DNA of 64,000 nucleotides from Kitasatospora albolonga (lineage in GTDB: Bacteria > Actinomycetota > Actinomycetes > Streptomycetales > Streptomycetaceae): the NCBI GenBank assembly GCA_002082585.1, contig CP020563.1, positions 7,248,001 to 7,312,000 on the forward strand, in the 5' to 3' direction. The stretch's first letter is position 1. Each line of letters opens with the position of its first letter. The notes below the pieces were generated by a model, which was not told the origin of the DNA, searched no databases, and saw nothing but the letters and a program-made list of their open reading frames with translations. The translations under genes were made by a program, and so were the position numbers. Below are positions 44,277-53,463 of this stretch, one piece after another.

Positions 44277-44466
44277 ACGGGCGGCTCCATTCCATACGGT
44301 GCCCCGTGACGGGCCCGGGTGCGGTGTGCACCGGGTACGGGGCGGTGGAGCCAGGCTCGCCGGAAGTTATGAGGAAGCTGTCAGGGCGCTGTGGCCATCC
44401 CGTCAGGTCGCCCCCCAGGGTCGTCCCCCCGGTCGTCCCCCCCAGGTCATCCCGTCAGGGCGGCCC

Positions 44467-46455
44467 TCAGGCCATCCCGCCAGGGCGGCCCGCTCGGCTT
44501 CGGTCACCCTGTCCGCGCGCGGGCGCGGTGGCCGGGAGGCGGAGCGTGAAGGCCGAACCCGTCCCCTCCGTACTGCTCGCCTCCGCCGTCCCGCCGTGCG
44601 CCTCGGCCAGCTTCCGGACGATGGCGAGGCCGAGGCCGCTCCCTCCCGTACGGCGGCTGCGGGACTTCTCCGCACGCCAGAAGCGGTCGAAGACGTACGG
44701 GAGGTCCCCGGCCGGAATGCCGGTCCCGGTGTCCGCCACCTCGATCACGACCTGCCCGGCCCCTGACCCGCCCCCGCCCTCCGGCCCGGCGCCGCCCCCG
44801 CCCCCGTACGCCCGTAGCGCCACCGTCCCGCCCGCCGGAGTGTGCCGTACGGCGTTGGAGACCAGGTTGCCCACCGCCTGCCGCAGCCGGACCGGGTCCG
44901 CCTCCAGGGCCGGGGCCGGAGCGGTGGTCACCACGGTCAGGGTGACGCCCGCCGTCTCCGCGCGGGCCTGATGGGCGGCGGCCACCTGGCCCAGCAGTTC
45001 GTGGACGCGCACCGGTCCGGGGTGCAGCCGCAGCGCCCCGGCGTCGGCGGCGGCCAGGTCCTGGAGGTCGTCGATGATGTGCTGGAGCTGCACCGCCTCC
45101 TCCAGCAGCGAGGAGACGAACGCCGGGTCCGGGTCGGCCAGACCGTCCTGGGCCGCCTCCAGCCAGCCGCGGATGTTGCTCAGCGGGGTGCGCAGCTCAT
45201 GGGCCACATCGCTGACCATGGCCTTGCGCTGCGCCTCCAGCCGCGCCCGGTGCGCGGACATGCCGTTGAACGCGGCGGACAGCCGGCCGATCTCGTCGTC
45301 CCCCGCGACCGGGACGGAGGCGTGCTCCTCGCCGTCCCGCATCCGCTGCGCGGCCCCGGTCAGCGCGTGCAGCGGGCGGACCAGCCGGGCGCCCGCGAGC
45401 ACCGAAGCGCCCACGGTCAGCGCCAGGACCAGTGCCGCTGCTCCGGCGATCTTCGCGGTGTTGGCGGGGGAGAGATCGAAGCCGGGCACCGTGGCACCGC
45501 CCTCGTCGCCGATGAACAGGAGCGCGGGGGAGGCCACGTACGAGCTGAGCTGTTCGCTGCGGGCCGTCCCCACGCACGAGGCGATGGCCCGGTCGTCCTC
45601 CCCGGTGAGCTCCCGGGGCGGCTCGACGGCCGGTGCGGGGCGGGCCTCGGTCGCGTCGCCCGGTACGGGCAGGGGCCCGGGCGCGACGGCCCTCTCGCCC
45701 CAGGAGAGGTCCCGGTTGAGCCGCACACCGCCGCGGTCCTGGCGCTTCAGACAGGCGTCGGCCAGCTCGTTGAGCGCGCCGAGGGCCTTCTTCTCCGTAC
45801 GGGTGGGGGCGTCCAGGTCCGCGGGGTCGCACCGGGTGCCCAGCGCCCGTTCGGGGTCGTTGCCCACCATCTGCACCCGGGGCCGTCCGCTCGGCCCGAC
45901 GACCACGTCCGCGGCGATCCCCGCCCGGTTCAGGCAGGCCGCGTTCCGGTCGGCGGTCCGCCGCAGCGCCGTACGCTCGGCTGCGGGCAGCAGGAACGGC
46001 CCCACCGCGCGCGGGTCGATCCGGTCGGCGGCCGTCCCCTGCCCCTCGGCGGACCGGGCGGCCAGGACGGTGTCCACGGACAACGGGTCGACCACGGCGG
46101 AGGCTTCCGGCGGCAGCGCGGGCGCGTCCGGCGCGGTCGCGGAGTCGGCGAGCGGCTGCCTGCTCTGCGTGGTCAGCGCGACGCGGCGGCCCGACTGCTC
46201 GGCCAGCTCCCGTACCGTCGCGTCCACCCCGTCCCAGGTCGGGTGGCGGGCGGCGTAACCGAGCAGGGTGTCGTAGATCCGGGCGTCGGCGGTGAGGTTC
46301 TGGCCCTGCTCCTGCTTGATGGCGCCCGAGGTGGTCTGGACGGCGAGCCAGGCGGTGGCCGCCACCGAACACGCGGCCACCAGCGCCGACACCCCGAGCA
46401 GCCGCCCCAGCAGACTCCGCCGCAGCGGCACCCGCGAGGACCGGTTCCTAGCCAC
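44467..46455 (-). CDS. sensor histidine kinase
   Basis: A 662-residue membrane kinase. TM1 is near residues 15-35, TM2 near 336-358. Between them is an unusually long extracytoplasmic sensor of ~300 residues with at least four cysteines (AACLNRAG, GTRCDPAD, DACLKRQD, ASCVGTAR). HAMP follows, then HisKA with H419 in SDVAHELRTPLSN, and the ATPase N box NLVSNAVRHT, G1 ADTGTGIP and G2 GGSGLGLAIV. GTG 46455 overlaps the regulator's stop by 8 nt, so the pair is coupled. The cysteines suggest two disulfides or redox sensing. Confidence 0.93.
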   Translation of the reverse strand: MARNRSSRVPLRRSLLGRLLGVSALVAACSVAATAWLAVQTTSGAIKQEQGQNLTADARIYDTLLGYAARHPTWDGVDATVRELAEQSGRRVALTTQSRQPLADSATAPDAPALPPEASAVVDPLSVDTVLAARSAEGQGTAADRIDPRAVGPFLLPAAERTALRRTADRNAACLNRAGIAADVVVGPSGRPRVQMVGNDPERALGTRCDPADLDAPTRTEKKALGALNELADACLKRQDRGGVRLNRDLSWGERAVAPGPLPVPGDATEARPAPAVEPPRELTGEDDRAIASCVGTARSEQLSSYVASPALLFIGDEGGATVPGFDLSPANTAKIAGAAALVLALTVGASVLAGARLVRPLHALTGAAQRMRDGEEHASVPVAGDDEIGRLSAAFNGMSAHRARLEAQRKAMVSDVAHELRTPLSNIRGWLEAAQDGLADPDPAFVSSLLEEAVQLQHIIDDLQDLAAADAGALRLHPGPVRVHELLGQVAAAHQARAETAGVTLTVVTTAPAPALEADPVRLRQAVGNLVSNAVRHTPAGGTVALRAYGGGGGAGPEGGGGSGAGQVVIEVADTGTGIPAGDLPYVFDRFWRAEKSRSRRTGGSGLGLAIVRKLAEAHGGTAEASSTEGTGSAFTLRLPATAPARGQGDRSRAGRPGGMA

Positions 46456-47179
46456 GCCGAGCGGCTTTCGCCTTCGCCGGGTCGGTCAGCTTGTAGCCGA
46501 CCCCGAAGACGGTGAGCAGGCGCACCGGCCGCCGGGGAGCGGGCTCGATCTTCTTGCGGAGGTTCATGACGTGCACGTCGACCGTCCGGTCGCTGATGTA
46601 GCGGTCGAAGCCGTGCAGTTCCTCCAGCAGCCGCTGACGGCTGAACACCCGGTCGGGACCGGCCGCCAGCGCGGCCAGGATGCGGAACTCGCCCCGGGTG
46701 CACTCCACCGGCTCGCCGTCCACCGTCACCTCGTGCCGCTCCGGATCGACCACCAGGCCGCCCACCCGCAGGACGGGGTCCTCGGGCGCCGGGGCCGCGC
46801 CGCCGCCCGGCCGCCGGGTGCGGCGCAGCAGGGTGCGGACGCGGGCCATCAGCTCGCGCGGGCTGTACGGCTTGGACATGTAGTCGTCCGCGCCGAGGTC
46901 GAGCCCGAGCAGCAGGTCGTCCTCGGTGGTGCGGGCGGTCAGCATCAGCACGGGCAGCTCCCGGGCCTCGGCCCGCAGCACCCGCACCACGTCCAGCCCG
47001 TCCGCCCGGGGCATCATCACATCGAGGACGAGGAGGTCGGGCTCCCGGTGCCGTACGGCGTCGAGCGCGGCGAGGCCGTCGCCCACGATCCGTACGGAGT
47101 GGCCCTCCCGTTCCAGATAGCGGCGTACGAGCTCGGCCTGCTTCTCGTCGTCCTCGGCAACCATGACATCTGCGCACAC
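46448..47179 (-). CDS. OmpR-family response regulator
   Basis: A 243-residue regulator. The receiver has the acidic pair in AEDDEKQ, phosphoacceptor D53 (LLVLDVMMPRADG), Thr in MLTART and Lys in YMSKPYSPRELMARV. The C-terminal winged helix is CTRGEFRILAALAAGPDRVF, ending in RTVDVHVMNLRKK and LTVFGVGYKL. GTG 47179 is used because ATG 47164 would remove the first strand. A TACGAT hexamer lies about 9 nt upstream with no ribosome site, suggesting a leaderless message. It is the first gene of the two-component operon. Confidence 0.93.
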   Translation of the reverse strand: MCADVMVAEDDEKQAELVRRYLEREGHSVRIVGDGLAALDAVRHREPDLLVLDVMMPRADGLDVVRVLRAEARELPVLMLTARTTEDDLLLGLDLGADDYMSKPYSPRELMARVRTLLRRTRRPGGGAAPAPEDPVLRVGGLVVDPERHEVTVDGEPVECTRGEFRILAALAAGPDRVFSRQRLLEELHGFDRYISDRTVDVHVMNLRKKIEPAPRRPVRLLTVFGVGYKLTDPAKAKAARRG

Positions 47180-47326
47180 GCCCCCGATCGTAGAGCGGGG
47201 CCGCGGACCCGGGTGTCGATCTTGTGATCAAACCTGTGCAGATGTCGTACGAGAGCGATCACCGGAGGGTGGGTGTGCCGTCGAAAAGTGGGCAGGAAAA
47301 GGGGCTGATCGGCCCCGACGGTTCAC

Positions 47327-47355
47327 GGAACCTCCTTATAGTGGTGCCGCGTTGA
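47327..47355 (+). promoter_or_regulatory. candidate ECF-type promoter upstream of P450 pair
   Basis: GGAACC (47327-47332), a 17-nt spacer and CGTTGA (47350-47355) match the layout of SigR/SigE-like promoters of Streptomyces. A TATAGT word (47337-47342) inside the spacer could instead be a -10 box without a good -35. Low certainty. Confidence 0.35.
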
Positions 47356-47401
47356 TCGTATGGTCGCAACGCGCGAAGCCGTCGCCACTGGAGTCCGTAC
47401 G

Positions 47402-48739
47402 ATGACGAACCCCTCGTCCGCCACGCCCGCGTCCCCGGCCGGTACCGGCGGCGGCTGCCCCATGAGCTCCGGCCCGGGAGGCACGGGAGGCACAGCGGGT
47501 ACGGGAGTTCCAGGAGCCGTTCCGCTCAGCGGCCCCGGCTTCCACACCGAACCCCAGGCGCTCTACCGCGCCATGCGGCGCGACCACGGCCCCGTCGTCC
47601 CCGTCGAGCTGCCCGGCGGCTTCCCCGCCTGGCTGGTGATCGGCTACCGGGAACTCCACCAGGTCACCAGCGACGGGGAGTTGTACCCCCGGGACGTCTC
47701 CCTGTGGAACCAGTGGGAGAACATCCCCGCCGACTGGCCGCTGCTGCCCATGGTGGGGACCCCCATGCCCTCCATCTACTTCACCGCCGGGGCCGAGCAC
47801 CGCCGCCATGCCGACATGGTCGTACCGGCCCTGGAGGCGGCCGACCCCTTCGAGATCCGGCAGCACTGCGAGCAGCTGGCGGACCGGCTCATCGACGCCG
47901 TGTGCAGCCGGGGCACCGCCGACCTGGTGGCCGAGTTCGCCGAACCGCTCCCCGTCCTCGTCCTCGCCCGGCTCGTCGGCTTCCCCGACGACGAGGGCGC
48001 CGACATCGCCCGGGTGCTCAAGGACCTGGCCGACGGCGGGCCCGACGCGCAGAAGGCACACCTGCGCTTCGGCGAGCACATGCACCGGCTCGTCGCGGCC
48101 AAGCGAGCGCACCCCGGGGACGACGTGACCTCCCGGATGCTCGCCCACCCCGAACCCTTCACGGACGAGGAGTACGCGCTCGACCTCATGGCCATCACGG
48201 CCGCCGGGCACCTCACCACCGCCGACTGGATCGGCAACTCCACCCGGCTGATGCTCACCGAGGACCAGTTCGCCGACTCCCTCGCCGGTGGCCGGCACAG
48301 CGTCGCCGAGGCCATGAACGAGGTGCTCTGGGAGGACGGCCCGACCCAGATCCTGGCCGGGCGGTGGGCGTCACGGGACGCCCGGCTCGGCGGGCGGAAC
48401 ATCGCCCGCGGCGACATGCTGCTCCTCGGACTCGGCGCCGCCAACGCCGATCCCCACATCCGCCAGCAGGTCACGGACGCGGTGGTGCGGTCCGGGCGGG
48501 GCGGCAACAGCGCCCACATGGCGTTCAGCCACGGTGAGTACCGCTGCCCCTTCCCCGCGCAGGAGATCGCCGAGATCATCGCCCGTACCGGGATCGAAGT
48601 CCTCCTCGACCGGCTCCCCGACCTCGAACTGGCAGTACCGGCAACGGAGCTGGTGCGCAGGCCCTCCGCCTTCCTGCGCGGAATGACCTCGCTGCCTGTC
48701 CGCTTCACCCCCGTACGCACGACAGGAGACGCATCGTGA
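47402..48739 (+). CDS. cytochrome P450, CYP157-like, lacking the ExxR motif
   Basis: A 445-residue soluble P450. The heme loop FSHGEYRCPFPAQEIAE places the ligand at C382. The I helix reads ITAAGHLTTADW, without the usual acid-threonine pair. The K helix has EVLW (E307-W310), so the normally invariant Arg of ExxR is missing. This is a known trait of the CYP157 family. ATG 47402 follows GGAG by ~8 nt. The second P450 starts 4 nt inside its end, so they are coupled, as in CYP157-CYP154 pairs. Substrate unknown. Confidence 0.88.
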   Translation: MTNPSSATPASPAGTGGGCPMSSGPGGTGGTAGTGVPGAVPLSGPGFHTEPQALYRAMRRDHGPVVPVELPGGFPAWLVIGYRELHQVTSDGELYPRDVSLWNQWENIPADWPLLPMVGTPMPSIYFTAGAEHRRHADMVVPALEAADPFEIRQHCEQLADRLIDAVCSRGTADLVAEFAEPLPVLVLARLVGFPDDEGADIARVLKDLADGGPDAQKAHLRFGEHMHRLVAAKRAHPGDDVTSRMLAHPEPFTDEEYALDLMAITAAGHLTTADWIGNSTRLMLTEDQFADSLAGGRHSVAEAMNEVLWEDGPTQILAGRWASRDARLGGRNIARGDMLLLGLGAANADPHIRQQVTDAVVRSGRGGNSAHMAFSHGEYRCPFPAQEIAEIIARTGIEVLLDRLPDLELAVPATELVRRPSAFLRGMTSLPVRFTPVRTTGDAS

Positions 48740-49989
48740 ACTGCCCGCACACCGCCGCCGCGCAAGCCGACCGGAGCACCGGGGTCATCGCCATCGACCC
48801 CATGGTCCAGGACCTGGACGGGGAGACCGCGCGGCTGCGCGACGCCGGAGTGCTCGCCCGGATCGAGCTGCTCGGGGTGCCCGCCTGGACGGTCACCCGG
48901 CACGCCGAGGCCCGTCAACTCCTCGTCGATCCACGGCTGGTGAAGGACATCGAAGCCTGGGAGCTGTGGCGAACCGGAGTGGTGACACGTGCATGGCCGC
49001 TGATCGGCATGATCGACGCCGGGCGCTCCATGTTCACCGTGGACGGGGCCGAGCACCGGCGGCTCCGCACCAAGACCTCGCAGGCGCTCACCCCCCGGCG
49101 GCTCGAAGCGATCCGTCCCGCCATCGAGAAGTTCACCGACGAACTGCTGGACAACCTCGACGCGGCGCGCGGCGAGGACGGCGTCGTCGACCTGAAGGCG
49201 GTCTTCGCCCAGCCGCTGCCGATGAAGGTCGTCGGGATGCTCATGGGCGTCGACGAGTCCCAGCACCCGATGCTCACCCGGCAGTACAAGGCGTTCTTCT
49301 CCATGCTCACCCCCCAGGAGGAACGCCTCAGACTCCTCGCCGACCTGGACGTCTTCTACACCGGCCTCGTACGGGAGAAGACCGCCCATCCCACGGACGA
49401 CCTCACCAGCGCGCTGATCCTGGCCGAGGAGGGCGGCGAGCCGCTCACCGAGGAGGAGGTCGTCGGCAATCTGAAGGCGATGGTCGCCGCCGGGCACGAG
49501 ACGACGATCGGGCTCATCCTCAACGCCGTACGCGCCCTGCTCGCCCACCCCGACCAGCTGGCGAAGGTGCGCTCCGGCGAGGTCGGCTGGGACGCGGTGG
49601 TCGAGGAGACGCTGCGCTGGGACACCCCCACCACCCACCTGCTGATGCGGTTCGCCACCGAGGACATCACCGTCGGCGACACCGTGATCAGGAAGGGTGA
49701 GGGGGTCGTCATCTCCTACCGCGTCATCGGCCGCGACCTCGAGCAGCACGGCGAGGACGCCGACGCCTTCGACATCACCCGCCCCACCCGCAACCGCCAC
49801 ATGACCTTCGGTCACGGCCCCCACATCTGCCCCGGCGCCGCGCTCTCCCGGGTGGAGGCGGGCATCGCCCTGCCCGCGCTCTTCGGCCGCTTCCCCGGCC
49901 TGCGGCTCGCCGTCCCGGACGAGGAGATCACCAAGCTGCCGGTGATGACGCAGAACGACATGGCTGCCTTCCCGGTGCTGCTGGGCTGA
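48736..49989 (+). CDS. cytochrome P450, CYP154-like
   Basis: A 417-residue soluble P450 with all canonical motifs: I helix MVAAGHETTIGL, K helix EETLRWD (ExxR), and heme loop FGHGPHICPGAALSRVE with C365. The N-terminus has no membrane anchor. GTG 48736 overlaps the upstream P450 stop by 4 nt. Members of CYP154 hydroxylate steroids, macrolides or small aromatics; which applies here is unknown. Electron donors are not in the window. Confidence 0.9.
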   Translation: MNCPHTAAAQADRSTGVIAIDPMVQDLDGETARLRDAGVLARIELLGVPAWTVTRHAEARQLLVDPRLVKDIEAWELWRTGVVTRAWPLIGMIDAGRSMFTVDGAEHRRLRTKTSQALTPRRLEAIRPAIEKFTDELLDNLDAARGEDGVVDLKAVFAQPLPMKVVGMLMGVDESQHPMLTRQYKAFFSMLTPQEERLRLLADLDVFYTGLVREKTAHPTDDLTSALILAEEGGEPLTEEEVVGNLKAMVAAGHETTIGLILNAVRALLAHPDQLAKVRSGEVGWDAVVEETLRWDTPTTHLLMRFATEDITVGDTVIRKGEGVVISYRVIGRDLEQHGEDADAFDITRPTRNRHMTFGHGPHICPGAALSRVEAGIALPALFGRFPGLRLAVPDEEITKLPVMTQNDMAAFPVLLG

Positions 49990-50036
49990 GGGGGAGCCGC
50001 TGGGCCGACCCGGAGCCCGGGCCGGTCCGGGTGCCT

Positions 50037-50068
50037 GTCACCGCGGCCCGGTCCGGGGCGGCGGTGAC
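50037..50068 (+). terminator. hairpin after P450 pair
   Basis: GTCACCGC and GCGGTGAC make an 8-bp stem around a GC-rich 16-nt loop, ~48 nt past the P450 stop. Confidence 0.5.
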
Positions 50069-50135
50069 CGGTACTCCATGCCCCGCCCCCGAGTGAGGTA
50101 CATCACGCAGAGTTAAATTCTTGGCATACATTCCG

Positions 50136-50219
50136 GCGGACGGGGGAGGGGCCCCGTCCGCTGGTGTGGCCGTACCCCGGTCCACCGCGCAGAACGCCCC
50201 CGGCCGAACCGGCGGGGGC
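50136..50219 (+). promoter_or_regulatory. two-hairpin leader upstream of betaine operon
   Basis: Hairpin 1 (50136-50161) has 10-bp perfect arms GCGGACGGGG and CCCCGTCCGC with a GAGGGG loop. Hairpin 2 (50196-50219) has GCCCCCG and CGGGGGC arms and is followed by ATTTCGG. Both lie between an AT-rich promoter-like patch (50113-50132: TTAAAT, TTGGCA, TACATT) and the start codon at 50248. They may act as an attenuator or as an mRNA stabiliser. Confidence 0.4.
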
Positions 50220-50247
50220 ATTTCGGGTACGGAAGGCTAAACACGAC

Positions 50248-51750
50248 ATGTCGGCGCTCAGCACCATCCACATCGACGGCACCTGGCGGGCCGCCGCCTC
50301 CGGCGCGACGCGCGAGGTCATCGACCCCGCCGACGCCACCGTCCTGGCCGTCGTCGCTGAGGGCGGCACCGAGGACACCGACGCGGCGATCGCGGCGGCG
50401 CGCCGCGCCTTCGACGACGGCCCCTGGCCGCACAAGCCCGTCGCCGAGCGGGCCGCCCTGCTGCGCCGGGTCGCCGAGCTGCTCCAGCGGGACCGCGAGG
50501 AGATCGCGATCACCGAGAGCCGCGACACCGGCAAGACCCTCGAAGAGGGCCGGGTCGACGTGGACGACGTGACCAACGCCTTCCGCTACTTCGCCGACCT
50601 GGTGATGAACGAGAGCGGCGGCCGGGTCGTCGACGCGGGCGACCCCGACGTGCACAGCATCGTCGTCCACGAGCCCGTCGGCGTCTGCGCCCTGATCGCC
50701 CCCTGGAACTACCCCCTCCTCCAGGCCAGCTGGAAGATCGCCCCCGCCCTCGCCGCGGGCAACACCTTCGTGCTCAAGCCCAGCGAGGTCACCCCGCTCT
50801 CCACCGTCCACCTGATCAGGCTCCTCGCCGAGGCCGGCCTCCCCGACGGGGCCGCCAACCTCGTCACCGGCGCGGGCGACCCCGTCGGCGCCCGGCTCTC
50901 CGAGCACCCCGACGTGGACCTGGTCTCCTTCACCGGCGGCCTCGCCAGCGGTACGAAGGTGGCCCGGGCCGCCGCGCCCACCGTGAAGAAGGTCGCCCTG
51001 GAGCTCGGCGGCAAGAACCCCAACGTGGTCTTCGCCGATGCCTGCGCCACCGACGAGGGCTTCGACACCGCCGTCGACCAGGCCCTGAACGCCGCCTTCT
51101 TCCACAGTGGCCAGGTCTGCTCCGCCGGGGCCCGCCTGATCATCCAGGACAGCGTCAGCGAGCGCTTCGTCACCGAACTGGCCCGCCGCGCCGACGCCAT
51201 CCGCCTCGGCCGGGGCACCCTCGACGGCGTCGAGTGCGGCCCCCTCGTCTCCGCCCAGCAGCTCGCCAAGGTCGAGGCGTACGTGGCCTCCGCCCGCGAG
51301 GAGGGCGCGATCGTCCGGGCCGGTGGCGAGCGCCCGAAGCCCAACGACGTACGCCCCGAAGGCGGTTACTTCTACCGGCCGACCGTCCTCGACGGCTGCC
51401 ACCGCGAGATGAAGGTGGTCCGCGAGGAGACCTTCGGCCCGATCCTCACCGTCGAGACCTTCCGTACCGAGGAAGAGGCCATCACCCTGGCCAACGACAC
51501 CGACTACGGCCTCGCGGGCGCCGTCTGGACCACGGACGCGGGCCGCGCCCGCCGGGTCGCCGGACGACTGCGCCACGGCACCGTCTGGATCAACGACTAC
51601 CACCCCTACCTGCCGCAGGCCGAGTGGGGCGGCTTCGGCAAGTCCGGTACGGGGCGTGAGCTCGGCCCCACCGGCCTCGCCGAGTACCGCGAGTCCAAGC
51701 ACATCTACCAGAACCTCAACCCGCGCCCCCAGCGCTGGTTCGCCGGCTGA
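50248..51750 (+). CDS. betB: betaine-aldehyde-dehydrogenase-like aldehyde dehydrogenase
   Basis: NAD(P)-dependent aldehyde dehydrogenase of 500 residues. The catalytic cysteine is C291 (FHSGQVCSAGARL), the general base E252 (VALELGGKNPN), and the cofactor segment is IAPWNYPLLQASWKIAPALA. The C-terminus has NDYHPYLPQAEWGGFGKSG. ATG 50248 follows GGAAGG by 11 nt. It is followed 99 nt later by a choline-oxidase-like enzyme and the betaine ABC genes, so betaine aldehyde to glycine betaine is the expected reaction. The symbol rests on that context. Confidence 0.9.
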   Translation: MSALSTIHIDGTWRAAASGATREVIDPADATVLAVVAEGGTEDTDAAIAAARRAFDDGPWPHKPVAERAALLRRVAELLQRDREEIAITESRDTGKTLEEGRVDVDDVTNAFRYFADLVMNESGGRVVDAGDPDVHSIVVHEPVGVCALIAPWNYPLLQASWKIAPALAAGNTFVLKPSEVTPLSTVHLIRLLAEAGLPDGAANLVTGAGDPVGARLSEHPDVDLVSFTGGLASGTKVARAAAPTVKKVALELGGKNPNVVFADACATDEGFDTAVDQALNAAFFHSGQVCSAGARLIIQDSVSERFVTELARRADAIRLGRGTLDGVECGPLVSAQQLAKVEAYVASAREEGAIVRAGGERPKPNDVRPEGGYFYRPTVLDGCHREMKVVREETFGPILTVETFRTEEEAITLANDTDYGLAGAVWTTDAGRARRVAGRLRHGTVWINDYHPYLPQAEWGGFGKSGTGRELGPTGLAEYRESKHIYQNLNPRPQRWFAG

Positions 51751-51849
51751 CACCTGCGGGGACCGGGCGCCCACCCGACCCGCCCGGTCCCGCCCGGCTG
51801 TTCGCAGCACCACGCACACGCACGAACCTTGCAGAAGGAGCAGTGACCG

Positions 51850-53463
51850 ATGCCCTCCACCCCCCGCAGCACCGCAGTCCCCGACCCCGAAGGACCCGTG
51901 GCCGACTACGTGATCGTCGGCGGCGGCACCGCCGGATCGGTCATCGCCTCCCGGCTCACCGAGGACCCGGACGTCACCGTCACCGTCATCGAGGGCGGCC
52001 CCACCGACATCGACCGCGACGACGTGCTGACCCTGCGCCGCTGGCTCGGCCTCCTCGGCGGCGACCTCGACTACGACTACCCCACCACCGAACAGCCGCG
52101 CGGCAACAGCCACATCCGGCACAGCCGCGCCCGGGTCCTCGGCGGCTGCTCCTCGCACAACACCCTCATCAGCTTCAAGCCGCTGCCCGGCGACTGGGAC
52201 GAGTGGGCCGAGGCGGGCGCCGAGGGCTGGGGCGCGGCCGCGATGGACCCGTACTTCGCCAGGCTGCGCAACAACATCGTCCCGGTGGACGAGAAGGACC
52301 GCAACGCCATCGCCCGCGACTTCGTCGACGCCGCCCAGCAGGCGGCCGGGGTCCCGCGCGTGGACAGCTTCAACCGCAAGCCGTTCCACGAGGGCGTCGG
52401 CTTCTTCGACCTCGCCTACCACCCCGAGAACAACAAGCGCTCCTCCGCCTCGGTCGCCTACCTCCACCCGCACATCGAGGCCGGTGACCGGCCGGGCCTC
52501 CGCATTCTGCTGGAGACCTGGGCCTACCGCCTGGAGTTCGACGGCACCCGCGCCACCGGCGTCCACGTCCGGACGAAGGACGGCGATGAGATCCTCGTGC
52601 GCGCCGCCCGCGAAGTCATCGTCTGCGCGGGCGCGGTGGACACGCCCCGGCTGCTGCTGCACTCCGGGATCGGCCCGCGCGAGGACCTCGAAGCGCTGGG
52701 CATCGAGGTGCGCCACGACCTTCCGGGCGTCGGCGAGAACCTCCTCGACCACCCCGAGTCCGTCATCGTCTGGGAGACCGACGGACCCATCCCGGAGAAC
52801 TCCGCGATGGACTCCGACGCGGGACTCTTCGTCCGCCGCGACCCCGAATCCCGGGGCCCGGACCTGATGTTCCACTTCTACCAGATCCCCTTCACCGACA
52901 ACCCGGAGCGGCTCGGCTACGAGAAGCCCGAGCACGGGGTGTCGATGACCCCGAACATCCCCAAGCCGCGCAGCCGGGGCCGCCTCTACCTCACGAGCGC
53001 CGACCCCGAGGCCAAGCCCGCCCTGGACTTCCGGTACTTCACCGACGAGGACGACTACGACGGCCGCACCCTGGTCGACGGCATCAGGCTCGCCCGCGAG
53101 ATCGCGGCCACCGAACCGCTCGCCCACTGGCTGAAGCGCGAGGTCTGCCCCGGCCCCGAGATCACCTCGGACGAGGAGCTGAGCGAGTACGCCCGCAAGG
53201 TCGCCCACACCGTCTACCACCCGGCGGGCACGTGCAGGATGGGGGCCGCCGACGACCAAGAGGCCGTCGTGGACCCGCAGTTGCGCATCCGTGGCCTTGA
53301 GGGCATCCGCATCGCGGACGCGTCGGTCTTCCCGACCATGCCCGCCGTCAACCCGATGATCGGCGTCCTCATGGTCGGCGAGAAGTGCGCCGAAATCCTC
53401 GCCCAGGAGGCGGGCCACCCGGTCCCGGCCACTGGTACCCGCACCGGAGGTGACGCCCGATGA
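51850..53463 (+). CDS. GMC oxidoreductase, choline oxidase/dehydrogenase-like
   Basis: A 537-residue FAD enzyme. The Rossmann motif is [29 protein letters not shown] carries H103, aligning with the histidine that binds FAD covalently in choline oxidase. The active-site pair is H457 ([13 protein letters not shown]) and N501 ([13 protein letters not shown]), spaced as in choline oxidase. The product would be betaine aldehyde, the substrate of the previous gene's enzyme. The ABC ATPase start overlaps its stop by 4 nt. Choline dehydrogenase (quinone-linked) is the alternative call. Confidence 0.88.
   Translation: MPSTPRSTAVPDPEGPVADYVIVGGGTAGSVIASRLTEDPDVTVTVIEGGPTDIDRDDVLTLRRWLGLLGGDLDYDYPTTEQPRGNSHIRHSRARVLGGCSSHNTLISFKPLPGDWDEWAEAGAEGWGAAAMDPYFARLRNNIVPVDEKDRNAIARDFVDAAQQAAGVPRVDSFNRKPFHEGVGFFDLAYHPENNKRSSASVAYLHPHIEAGDRPGLRILLETWAYRLEFDGTRATGVHVRTKDGDEILVRAAREVIVCAGAVDTPRLLLHSGIGPREDLEALGIEVRHDLPGVGENLLDHPESVIVWETDGPIPENSAMDSDAGLFVRRDPESRGPDLMFHFYQIPFTDNPERLGYEKPEHGVSMTPNIPKPRSRGRLYLTSADPEAKPALDFRYFTDEDDYDGRTLVDGIRLAREIAATEPLAHWLKREVCPGPEITSDEELSEYARKVAHTVYHPAGTCRMGAADDQEAVVDPQLRIRGLEGIRIADASVFPTMPAVNPMIGVLMVGEKCAEILAQEAGHPVPATGTRTGGDAR

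Noticed and set aside
44397..44495. C-rich imperfect repeats around the end of the histidine kinase gene.
   Set aside because: Low-complexity GC sequence with irregular units and no symmetry; no supportable function.
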